From contig CALEII010000042.1 of the NCBI GenBank assembly GCA_937876205.1, positions 1 through 18,429 of the forward strand: a stretch of DNA of 18,429 nucleotides. Direction: 5' to 3'. Every line of letters starts with the position of its first letter. Within the stretch, counting starts at the first letter, position 1. Below, one piece after another: positions 6,759-13,117 of this stretch. The translations under genes and the position numbers were made by a program. Source of the stretch: an uncultured Clostridia bacterium. Lineage in GTDB: Bacteria; Bacillota; Clostridia; Oscillospirales; Acutalibacteraceae. Under the pieces are notes generated by a model. That model did no database searches. It was not told the DNA's origin and saw nothing but the letters and a program-made list of their open reading frames with translations.

Positions 6759-7607
6759 TTAAGCTGTTGCATCCTCTGAAGTGGGGATGTACTTTGCAAT
6801 GATGCTGTCGATTGTGCCGTCAGCTTCGAGCTCTGCAAGAGCGTTGTTGATAGCTGTAAGAAGGGCTGTGTTTTCTTTAGCAATAGCGATTGCGTAGTCT
6901 TCAACTGCCCATTCAGCGTCAAGAATCTTGAGGCCGTCGTTTGCTGCTACGAATGACTTAGCGGGCTCGTTGTCGATGATAACAGCGTCAACCTTGCCTG
7001 CCTTGAGAGCCTGAACAGCGTCTGCACCTGTCTTGTAACGGATAACATTTTCTTCACCGTAACCGCCGTTTTCAGCTGTGTCTGATGCGTAGATATCACC
7101 TGTTGTGTCCTGCTGAACGCCGAACTTCATTGAGCCGTCACCCTTGAGGTCATCAAGTGATGTGATAGCTGAATCTTCAGCTACGATAACAACCTGAATA
7201 CCTGTTGCGTATGATGTTGAGAAGTTAACGCTCTGAAGTCTTTCTTCAGTAACTGTCATACCTGCCATACCCATATCGAACTTGCCTGTCTGAACGCCGC
7301 CGACGATTGAGCCGAATTCAACGTCCTTGATTTCAAGTGTCATACCGAGCTTTGCAGCAATCTTTTCTGCGATTTCTACGTCAATACCTGCATATTCGCC
7401 GCCCTCTACGAATTCATAGGGAGGGAAAGCAGCGTTTGTAGCCATAACGAGAACGCCTTCTGTAGCTGTGAGGCTGTCTGCTGATGCAGAAACGTCTTCA
7501 TTTGTTGATGTTTCTTCGCCTGCGGGTGTCTTGTTGCATGATGTGAAAACAACTGCAAGAGATACTACAAGAGCGAGAGCCATTGCGATTGCAATAATCT
7601 TTTTCAT
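6759..7607 (-). CDS. Amino acid ABC transporter substrate-binding lipoprotein, operon 1
   Basis: The 282-aa SBP_bac_3-type binding protein is anchored to the outer face of the membrane. The signal peptide ends in lipobox VFTSC, with Cys24 the predicted lipidated residue. A 20-residue linker follows, holding EETSTNEDV at 31-39. The mature domain begins near 48 (GVLVMATNAAFPPYEF), a family opening that lines the ligand site. AGIDVEIAEKIAAKLGM, GKFDMGMAGMTVTEER, and GKVDAVIIDNEPAK complete the two-lobe signature. The substrate is not decidable by eye; polar or basic amino acids are typical. The ATG at 7607 has AAAGGAG 9 nt upstream. It is the first gene of operon 1, with a near-consensus promoter at 7653-7681. 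Confidence 0.95.
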   Translation of the reverse strand: MKKIIAIAMALALVVSLAVVFTSCNKTPAGEETSTNEDVSASADSLTATEGVLVMATNAAFPPYEFVEGGEYAGIDVEIAEKIAAKLGMTLEIKDVEFGSIVGGVQTGKFDMGMAGMTVTEERLQSVNFSTSYATGIQVVIVAEDSAITSLDDLKGDGSMKFGVQQDTTGDIYASDTAENGGYGEENVIRYKTGADAVQALKAGKVDAVIIDNEPAKSFVAANDGLKILDAEWAVEDYAIAIAKENTALLTAINNALAELEADGTIDSIIAKYIPTSEDATA

Positions 7608-7652
7608 TGGTAATTTCTCCTTTATTATGTATTCTTAAAAATTACATCGGTA

Positions 7653-7681
7653 AGTATATCACATAATAATACGGAATTCAA
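7653..7681 (-). promoter_or_regulatory. Sigma-A promoter of ABC operon 1
   Basis: On the minus strand, TTGAAT (7681-7676), 17-nt spacer, TATACT (7658-7653), 45 nt before the binding-protein start. Confidence 0.75.
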
Positions 7682-7720
7682 CCATTTTTTTGCATATAAA
7701 TCAGGTCAGATTCCGTATAT
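7669..7720 (-). promoter_or_regulatory. Inverted repeat spanning the operon 1 -35 box
   Basis: ATACGGAAT (7669-7677) pairs with ATTCCGTAT (7712-7720), separated by 34 nt. One arm overlaps the -35 region of operon 1. It lies 28 nt past the yerC stop, so it could be a regulator-binding pair, a loose 3' hairpin of operon 2, or both. There is no T-tract directly after it. Confidence 0.35.
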
Positions 7721-7748
7721 TACATTGTCATATTTAATAAATATTCAG

Positions 7749-8021
7749 TTATTTGCCCAGAAAACGGCTGTAGCCGTCACCGTACTGAACGCATCTTGAG
7801 ATTCTGCTGAGTGTGGCAGAGGAAATATCTGTTTCCTCAGTTACCTGATTGTAGGTTTTGCCTTCGATGAAGAGCTTTGCTGCCCTGACTCTCTGCGCCA
7901 TCTGTTCAATTTCCTTGACGGTGCACATATCATTGAACAGTGCCTTGCAGTCATCGGCGTTTTTCATTGAAGCAATCAGCTCAAAGAGCTCATTTATCAT
8001 TTTATCGTCTGTTTTTGGCAT
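7749..8021 (-). CDS. yerC: TrpR-like DNA-binding protein, YerC/YecD family
   Basis: The 90-aa all-helical protein belongs to the TrpR superfamily branch found in Firmicutes. CTVKEIEQMAQRVRAAKLFIEG (residues 33-54) forms the dimer core, and KTYNQVTEETDISSATLSRISR (55-76) is the helix-turn-helix with the recognition helix SSATLSRISR. The length matches the family. Related proteins are thought to act as small transcription regulators, but the ligand and targets of YerC are not established. The ATG at 8021 follows GAGGTGG closely and starts 8 nt after the ATPase stop, so it is the fourth gene of operon 2. Its position between two amino acid import operons makes both of them candidate targets (inference). 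Confidence 0.9.
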   Translation of the reverse strand: MPKTDDKMINELFELIASMKNADDCKALFNDMCTVKEIEQMAQRVRAAKLFIEGKTYNQVTEETDISSATLSRISRCVQYGDGYSRFLGK

Positions 8022-8029
8022 ATTCCACC

Positions 8030-8794
8030 TCAGATATTCTCAAGTGAACGGCTCAGGAAGGCTTTCATCTTTTCTGACTTCGGATTGCCAAAAATTTCTT
8101 CCGGTGTTCCGAATTCTTCAATCACGCCGTCAGCCATAAAAATTATTTTGTCTGATACTTCTCGTGCGAAGCCCATTTCGTGAGTGACAACTATCATTGT
8201 GCTGTCACCTGTTTTCAGACTTCTGATAACCTTGAGTACTTCACCCGTAAGCTCAGGGTCAAGTGCCGATGTGGGCTCATCGAAGCAGAGAATATCGGGA
8301 TTGAGAGCCAGAGCTCTTGCTATGGCTACACGCTGCTGCTGACCGCCTGAAAGCTCGCAGGGATAGTTGTTTATCTTATCGCTGAGACCTACACGCTCAA
8401 TGAGCTTCTTTGCTGTCTCTTCAATTTCTTTTTCATTTTCGTGTTTGAGAAGGGTGGGTGCAAGCATAATGTTTTTGAGCACATTATACTGAGGGAAGAG
8501 ATTGAAATTCTGAAAAACAAGGCCAAAATGAAGGCGTTTTGTTCTTATGTCAGCTTCCTTCATTCTTTTTGACTTCTTGTCACTGCCGTCATAAAGCTGT
8601 TTGCCGTTGACGGTTATTGTGCCCTCGTCTGCAAACTCAAGAAAGTTGAGACATCTGAGAAGCGTTGTCTTGCCGCTTCCCGAGGAGCCGATAATTGACA
8701 GAACTTCACCTTTTTCAAGAGAAAAGGATATGTCTCTGAGAACCTCGGTCTTGCCGAAGCTCTTTTTTATATTTCTGACTTCAAGCACTGACAT
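8030..8794 (-). CDS. Polar amino acid ABC transporter ATPase, operon 2
   Basis: The 254-aa ATPase is paralogous to the operon 1 ATPase. Walker A GSSGSGKTT is at residues 36-44, Q-loop FQNFN at 94-98, signature LSGGQQQR at 148-155, Walker B ILCFDEP at 168-174 with Glu173, and His205 in VTHEMGFA. The insertion YDGSDKKSKRMKEADIRTKR (68-87) is longer than in the operon 1 paralogue. The ATG at 8794 is chosen because AAGGGG lies 8 nt upstream. A GTG at 8803 is too close to that site. The permease stop (8802-8800) is 5 nt before this start. The gene is followed after 8 nt by yerC. Confidence 0.95.
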   Translation of the reverse strand: MSVLEVRNIKKSFGKTEVLRDISFSLEKGEVLSIIGSSGSGKTTLLRCLNFLEFADEGTITVNGKQLYDGSDKKSKRMKEADIRTKRLHFGLVFQNFNLFPQYNVLKNIMLAPTLLKHENEKEIEETAKKLIERVGLSDKINNYPCELSGGQQQRVAIARALALNPDILCFDEPTSALDPELTGEVLKVIRSLKTGDSTMIVVTHEMGFAREVSDKIIFMADGVIEEFGTPEEIFGNPKSEKMKAFLSRSLENI

Positions 8795-8799
8795 ATCAC

Positions 8800-9450
8800 T
8801 CACCCCTTAAAATAGTCAAGTTTTTTCTCAATCTGTCTGAACAGAACGGTAAGAAGACCGTTGAATATCAGATAGAATGCGCCTGTGTAGAATAACGGCC
8901 AGATAAGACCTTCACTCTTGATATATACCTGAGCACTCCAGATAACTTCATAAACTGCAATAATTCTTGCAAGAGATGTATCCTTGACAAGAGTGATGAT
9001 TTCGTTACTCATAGGCGGAATAATTCTCTTGATAACCTGAAGAAGGACAATCTTGAAGAAAATCTGAGTCTTTGTCATACCCAGCACCTGACCTGCTTCA
9101 TACTGCCCCTTTGGAATTGACTCAATACCGCCACGGTATATCTCAGAGAAATAGCAGGCGTAGTTAAGAACAAACGCAAGCAGAACAGCAGGGAAGCGCT
9201 CAAGACCGTCAACGCCGAAAATCAGGCCCGGACCGTAGAACACGACAATCAGCTGAAGCATAAGGGGGGTTCCTCTCATAATCCAGATGAAAATTTTCAT
9301 CAGTGCGCTCAGAGGCTTGAATTTGCTCATTGAGCAGAAACTGAATATCAGCCCCAACGGCAGTGCGAACACAAGCGTGAGTGCAAAAAGCTTGAGCGTT
9401 GTGCCGAAACCGTTCAACAGGTCAAGCGTTACGTTAAGAAATGTTTCCAT
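8800..9450 (-). CDS. Polar amino acid ABC transporter permease, operon 2
   Basis: The 216-aa permease has helices at about residues 16-40, 50-78, 86-104, 146-165 and 183-206. MRGTPLMLQL (58-67) and the EAA loop YEAGQVLGMTKTQIFFKIV (117-135) identify the HisM/GlnP type. It lacks the ~30-residue N-terminal extension of the operon 1 permease, so it is the compact form. The ATG at 9450 has AAAGGA 9 nt upstream. It lies 74 nt after the binding-protein gene, with a terminator-like hairpin between, and runs straight into the ATPase gene. Confidence 0.94.
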   Translation of the reverse strand: METFLNVTLDLLNGFGTTLKLFALTLVFALPLGLIFSFCSMSKFKPLSALMKIFIWIMRGTPLMLQLIVVFYGPGLIFGVDGLERFPAVLLAFVLNYACYFSEIYRGGIESIPKGQYEAGQVLGMTKTQIFFKIVLLQVIKRIIPPMSNEIITLVKDTSLARIIAVYEVIWSAQVYIKSEGLIWPLFYTGAFYLIFNGLLTVLFRQIEKKLDYFKG

Positions 9451-9468
9451 ATAAATAATCCTTTACAG

Positions 9469-9499
9469 AAAAACCGAGGCAGAAATTTCTCTCTGCCTC
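9469..9499 (-). terminator. Attenuator-like hairpin between binding protein and permease, operon 2
   Basis: On the minus strand, stem GAGGCAGA/TCTGCCTC (9499-9492 with 9483-9476), 8-nt loop, then GGTTTTT (9475-9469). This is a better terminator shape than the matching hairpin in operon 1. It probably lets a fraction of transcripts continue, giving excess binding protein. Confidence 0.65.
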
Positions 9500-9524
9500 A
9501 AGTGAATATCTTTTTTTTGTTTTA

Positions 9525-10343
9525 TCAGAATGCAAGTGTAAGCTCGTACTTTGTTGCAAGGGGCTGAAGAACTGCAGCCTTCTGATCTGCCATAAACTGG
9601 TTAAGAATTGCTGTAACGTCTGAACCCTTTCTGAAGCTTACGCCGTATTCTTCGCTTGTGAGCTCAATGCCCTTTGCAAGTGTTGCGTAGCTTGTGCCTT
9701 CACCTGTCATAGCGTTTGCCATTGTGATGTCGATGATACAAGCATCAGCTGTGCCTGCTTGAACTTCCATAAGAGCGTCTGCCTGAGTGAGGAGAGCTGT
9801 GTATGTGAAGTTGTTTTCTTTAGCAGCGTCTTCACCTGCTGAGCCTGATTCAACTGCGAACTCGAGCTCTGCCATTGAAGCAGCATCCTTGTAATCAGCA
9901 ACCTTGTCAGCAGCCATAACTACAACCTGAGCATTCTTTACATATGCGTCTGAAACATCTGTTGTGAGTTTGATTTCATCTGTGATTGTCATACCGTTCC
10001 AGATACAGTCAATCTTCTTTGCATCAAGCTCGAAAACCTTGTTGTCCCAGTCGATTTCGATGAATTCAACTTTAACGCCGAGTTCCTTAGCAAAAGCTGT
10101 TGCAAATTCAGCATCAAAGCCTGTCCATTCGTCGCTGCCCTCTTCTTTGAAATCCATGGGAGCGTAGTCTGTGATACCTACAACGAGTGTGCCCTTGCTC
10201 TTTATGTAATCAAGGTCAGAAGCAGCAACTTCGTTTGATACGTCTTCGTTTGTTGATGTCTCTTCATCAACGGGTGCCTTTGTACAGCCTGCAAATGCGA
10301 ATACGAGCAGTGCTGCCATAAGTAATGCGATAAATTTTTTCAT
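9525..10343 (-). CDS. Amino acid ABC transporter substrate-binding lipoprotein, operon 2
   Basis: The 272-aa SBP_bac_3-type protein has a signal peptide ending in lipobox FAGC, with Cys20 the lipidated residue. EETSTNEDV follows at 27-35. The ligand-binding domain starts near 48 (KSKGTLVVGITDYAPMDFKE) and contains GFDAEFATAFAKELGVKVEF, KKIDCIWNGMTITDE and AGTADACIIDITMAN, the usual two-lobe blocks. The canonical Arg that often contacts the ligand carboxylate after MTIT is not obvious here (DEIKLTTDVS instead of xERxxxxxFS), which hints at a different ligand from operon 1. The ATG at 10343 has GAAAGGAG upstream. It is the first gene of operon 2. Confidence 0.95.
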   Translation of the reverse strand: MKKFIALLMAALLVFAFAGCTKAPVDEETSTNEDVSNEVAASDLDYIKSKGTLVVGITDYAPMDFKEEGSDEWTGFDAEFATAFAKELGVKVEFIEIDWDNKVFELDAKKIDCIWNGMTITDEIKLTTDVSDAYVKNAQVVVMAADKVADYKDAASMAELEFAVESGSAGEDAAKENNFTYTALLTQADALMEVQAGTADACIIDITMANAMTGEGTSYATLAKGIELTSEEYGVSFRKGSDVTAILNQFMADQKAAVLQPLATKYELTLAF

Positions 10344-10393
10344 GGTTGAATTTTCTCCTTTCGATAAGCACTCTGTGTGCTTTCAATGGTCAC

Positions 10394-10422
10394 ATTATAC
10401 TTTATCAGACTAAAGTTGTAAA
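10394..10422 (-). promoter_or_regulatory. Promoter of ABC operon 2 with palindromic candidate operator
   Basis: On the minus strand, TTTACA (10422-10417), 17-nt spacer, TATAAT (10399-10394), about 50 nt before the start. The spacer itself is an inverted repeat: ACTTTA and TAAAGT (10416-10411 and 10404-10399) separated by 6 nt, so it fills the space between -35 and -10. A dimeric repressor bound here would block the promoter. YerC, encoded at the end of the operon, is one candidate. The operon 1 promoter does not show the same palindrome. Confidence 0.65.
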
Positions 10423-10499
10423 GTGTTTTTTGCAATTTTTATCCTTTTCTGCCTTTTTAACAAATTATGTAGTGCCGTATTGATAATATTGAATAAAAT

Positions 10500-10690
10500 A
10501 AACAATAATTTAGCGAACAGATTGATTGATACGGCGTAGGGGCGACCATTGGTCGTCCGTCTCGGAAAAAAACAATCTTCGTAGGGACCGATGCCCACAT
10601 CGGTCCGCCGGAACAGATAAAACTTTACGGACCGATGTGGGCATCGGTCCCTACACGATATCAGTAAATCAGCTCAATAAATTATTGTTT
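10500..10690 (+). repeat. Intergenic repeat element B (191 bp, 13-bp terminal inverted repeats)
   Basis: AAACAATAATTTA at 10500-10512 is perfectly inverted at 10678-10690. Inside are a hairpin with GGGCGACCA/TGGTCGTCC arms (10540-10558) and two copies of a GTAGGGACCGATG-type module that are exact 27-bp inverted repeats of each other (10581-10607 and 10628-10654). Each module is itself a hairpin (GGACCGATG/CATCGGTCC). A + strand transcript could fold the whole element into one long stem. It has no plausible gene. It fills the middle of the 426-base gap between ABC operon 2 and araA. The rest of that gap holds the two promoters. Confidence 0.85.
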
Positions 10691-10700
10691 GTTTTTCCTA

Positions 10701-10729
10701 TTGCAATATACCAATAAATATAGTATACT
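10701..10729 (+). promoter_or_regulatory. Sigma-A promoter of araA
   Basis: TTGCAA (10701-10706), 17-nt spacer, TATACT (10724-10729), 40 nt before the start codon. The -35 box begins 11 bp after the end of repeat B. No AraR-like operator is apparent. Confidence 0.7.
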
Positions 10730-10769
10730 TAAATACGATTGCGATTCTTGAGTTACGGAGGAATACAAA

Positions 10770-12239
10770 ATGAACAATAATTACAGCTTCTGGTTCGTTG
10801 TGGGCTCTCAGTTCCTTTACGGTCCCGAGGTGCTCGAAACCGTTGAAGATAGAGCAAAGGAAATGGCTCAGGAGATGAGCAGATATCTTCCTTTTCCTCT
10901 TATTTATAAGGTTACTGCAAAAACAAATAAAGAAATCACAGATATTGTCAAAGAAGCAAATTATGACGACACCTGTGCAGGTATCATCACCTGGTGCCAC
11001 ACATTCTCTCCCAGTAAGATGTGGATAAACGGTCTTGCTTCACTTCAGAAGCCCTACTGCCACCTTGCTACACAGTATAATAAAGAGATTCCTAACGATG
11101 AAATCGATATGGACTTTATGAATCTCAATCAGGCAGCTCACGGTGACCGTGAACACGGCTTTATTGCTGCAAGACTGCGTATGCCCCGTAAGGTTGTTGC
11201 AGGTCATTGGCAGAGTGAAAAGGTGCATAAGAGGCTCGGTGACTGGATGAAGGCTGCTGTTGGTGTTGCAGTTTCAAAGAATATGAAGGTTATGCGTTTC
11301 GGTGACAATATGCGTGAGGTTGCTGTTACAGAGGGCGATAAGGTCGAGGTTCAGACAAAGCTCGGCTGGCAGGTCAACACCTGGGCAGTCGGCGACCTTG
11401 TAAAGGAAATGAATGCAGTTACAGAGGCTGAAATCGATACTCTTATGAAGACATATACAGATGCCTACGATATTGCAACAGATAACACCGATGCAATCCG
11501 TTATCAGGCAAGAGAAGAAATCGCAATGAAGAAGATGCTTGATGCTGAGGGCTGTATGGCATTTTCAAACACGTTCCAGGACCTTTACGGTATGGAACAG
11601 CTCCCCGGTCTTGCAAGCCAGCATCTTATGGCGCAGGGATACGGCTACGGCGGTGAGGGTGACTGGAAGGTTGCCGCAATGACTGCAATTCTCAAGGCTA
11701 TGGGTGAAAACGGCAACGGTGCTTCCGCTTTTATGGAAGACTACACATATCACCTTGCAGAAGGTCAGGAGTATTCACTGGGTGCTCATATGCTTGAGGT
11801 GTGTCCTTCACTTGCAGAAGGCAAGCCCAGAATCGAAACTCATCATCTTGGTATCGGTATGAACGAGAAAGACCCTGCAAGACTTGTTTTTGAAGGCAAA
11901 GCAGGACAGGCTATCGTTGTAAGCCTTATTGATATGGGCGGCAGACTCCGTCTTATCTGTCAGGATATTGAATGTGTAAAGCCCATTATGCCTATGCCCA
12001 ATCTTCCCGTTGCAAGAGTTATGTGGAGAGCAATGCCCGACCTTACAACAGGTGTTGAATGCTGGATAACGGCAGGCGGCGCACATCACACAGTACTCAG
12101 TTATGATGTTTCTGCAGAGCAGATGCGTGACTGGGCAAGAATGATGGACATTGAATTTGTCCACATCACAAAGGATTCCACTCCCGAAAAGCTTGAGGAA
12201 GAGATCTTCCTTAAAGATCTTGCGTGGAAGCTTAAATAA
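10770..12239 (+). CDS. araA: L-arabinose isomerase
   Basis: This cytoplasmic Mn2+-dependent enzyme converts L-arabinose to L-ribulose, the first step of bacterial arabinose use. Many such enzymes also isomerise D-galactose to tagatose. The 489-aa protein is close to the ~500 of the family and is full length: FVVGSQFLYG at the N-terminus, ITWCHTFSPSKMWI (73-86), GYGYGGEGDWK (290-300), FMEDYTYHL (321-329), GAHMLEVCPS (338-347) and GGAHHTVLSYD (436-446). By comparison with the E. coli enzyme, the metal and catalytic residues are E296, E323, H340 and H439 or H440; all are present. The ATG at 10770 follows ACGGAGGA. No araB, araD or arabinose transporter is adjacent, so ribulose must be handled by genes elsewhere. 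The lipoprotein gene follows 49 nt downstream with no terminator between. Confidence 0.97.
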   Translation: MNNNYSFWFVVGSQFLYGPEVLETVEDRAKEMAQEMSRYLPFPLIYKVTAKTNKEITDIVKEANYDDTCAGIITWCHTFSPSKMWINGLASLQKPYCHLATQYNKEIPNDEIDMDFMNLNQAAHGDREHGFIAARLRMPRKVVAGHWQSEKVHKRLGDWMKAAVGVAVSKNMKVMRFGDNMREVAVTEGDKVEVQTKLGWQVNTWAVGDLVKEMNAVTEAEIDTLMKTYTDAYDIATDNTDAIRYQAREEIAMKKMLDAEGCMAFSNTFQDLYGMEQLPGLASQHLMAQGYGYGGEGDWKVAAMTAILKAMGENGNGASAFMEDYTYHLAEGQEYSLGAHMLEVCPSLAEGKPRIETHHLGIGMNEKDPARLVFEGKAGQAIVVSLIDMGGRLRLICQDIECVKPIMPMPNLPVARVMWRAMPDLTTGVECWITAGGAHHTVLSYDVSAEQMRDWARMMDIEFVHITKDSTPEKLEEEIFLKDLAWKLK

Positions 12240-12288
12240 GTTAATGTTAAACATTAAAATAAAAAAAACTCTAAAGGAGAAAGAAAAA

Positions 12289-12831
12289 ATGAAAAAACTT
12301 ATCGCAATTCTTATGGCTGTTGTAATGCTTCTTGCATTCGCATCATGCGCAAAGAACCCCGCAAACGAAGAGACCTCAACAGAAGCTGATGTTCAGAACT
12401 CAGTTGAAGAAACATCAGAGGCTGCTGCAGGTGACACTGTAGCAAAGACACTTGCAGCTGAATTCAAGGCTCTTGCAGCAACAGAGACAGATGCACAGGC
12501 AATTGCTGACAAGCTCTGCCAGAGTGCAGCAGTTTCAGCTATCGGCCCCGCAACAATGCCCGTTGAAGCAGGTTTCCTTACAGGTTTTGACAATGCTGAA
12601 ATCACAGGCTTTGACAAGGGTGTTATGTTTGCTCCCATGATCGGCACAATTCCTTTTGTAGGTTATGTTTTCACTCTTGCTGACGGCACAGATGCTGCTG
12701 CATTTGTAAAGACTCTTGAAGACAATGCAAACCTCAGATGGAACATCTGCACTCAGGCTGATGAAATGGTTGCTGTTGCAGAAGGCAATGTTGTATTCTT
12801 CGTAATGGCTCCCGCATCTCTTGATGCTTAA
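12289..12831 (+). CDS. Small lipoprotein of unknown function
   Basis: I do not recognise the mature domain. The 180-aa product has a signal peptide ending in lipobox FASC, with Cys20 as the lipid site. It then has EETSTEADV at 27-35, nearly the motif found in both binding proteins of this window. An Ala/Glu-rich linker (36-60) leads into a mixed domain containing IGTIPFVGYVFTLADGTDAA, NLRWNICTQADEMVAVAEGN and a C-terminal VVFFVM strand. The ATG at 12289 has AAAGGAG 9 nt upstream; an earlier in-frame ATG at 12151 lies inside araA and is not used. It probably shares the araA transcript and ends at the terminator at 12852. A link to sugar use is possible but unproven. Confidence 0.85.
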   Translation: MKKLIAILMAVVMLLAFASCAKNPANEETSTEADVQNSVEETSEAAAGDTVAKTLAAEFKALAATETDAQAIADKLCQSAAVSAIGPATMPVEAGFLTGFDNAEITGFDKGVMFAPMIGTIPFVGYVFTLADGTDAAAFVKTLEDNANLRWNICTQADEMVAVAEGNVVFFVMAPASLDA

Positions 12832-12851
12832 TTGCATAATCTGAACATAAA

Positions 12852-12889
12852 AAAATCATAATTCATCTGAGGGTGGATTATGATTTTTT
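12852..12889 (+). terminator. Terminator of the araA-lipoprotein unit
   Basis: Stem AAAATCATAAT (12852-12862) with ATTATGATTTT (12877-12887), 14-nt loop, then more T. It lies 20 nt after the lipoprotein stop and 13 bp before repeat C. Confidence 0.8.
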
Positions 12890-12902
12890 AGTTTATCAGA
12901 AC

Positions 12903-13104
12903 AAACAATAATTTATCGGGCTGATTGCACAAATTAAAATGGTGCGTGTAGGGAGCGATGCCCACATCGCTCCGCAAAATTTGATGTGACCTGAACGGAC
13001 CGATGTAGGGCATCGGTCCCTACGAGGATTGTTTTTCCTGAAACGGACGCCCAATGGCGCCCCTACGATTGGTTTATTCAAACAGCCCGACAAATTCTGA
13101 TTTA
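12903..13104 (+). repeat. Intergenic repeat element C (202 bp, modular)
   Basis: The ends form an imperfect inverted repeat: ATTTATCGGGCTG (12911-12923) against CAGCCCGACAAAT (13083-13095), 12 of 13 paired. The outermost bases match element A at both ends. The interior holds the same modules as element B in a different order and orientation: a GTAGGGAGCGATG-type hairpin (12948-12974), an inverted GTAGGGACCGATG-type hairpin (12996-13023), and an inverted GTAGGGGCG-type hairpin (about 13043-13067). It fills nearly all the space between the lipoprotein terminator and the MBOAT gene. Its right end touches the MBOAT ribosome binding site. Confidence 0.85.
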
Positions 13105-13117
13105 ACGGAGTGATACA

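Noticed and set aside
7608..7748. Riboswitch or T-box before ABC operon 1
   Set aside because: The promoter lies only 45 nt before the start, leaving no room for a structured leader, and no T-box or known aptamer motif is present.
10410..10717. Short frames on both strands inside repeat B
   Set aside because: They are translations of palindromic repeat sequence, without ribosome binding sites.
10730..10769. AraR operator at the araA promoter
   Set aside because: No ATTTGTACGTACAAAT-like palindrome is present; only a weak ACGATTGCGATT direct repeat is seen.
11808..12254. Minus-strand frame overlapping the end of araA
   Set aside because: Antisense shadow of araA with no start site; Cys/His-rich content comes from the complementary codons.
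10500..13104. Repeated hairpin modules as a possible CRISPR array
   Set aside because: The modules occur in both orientations at irregular spacing within two separate elements, with no regular repeat-spacer order and no cas genes.
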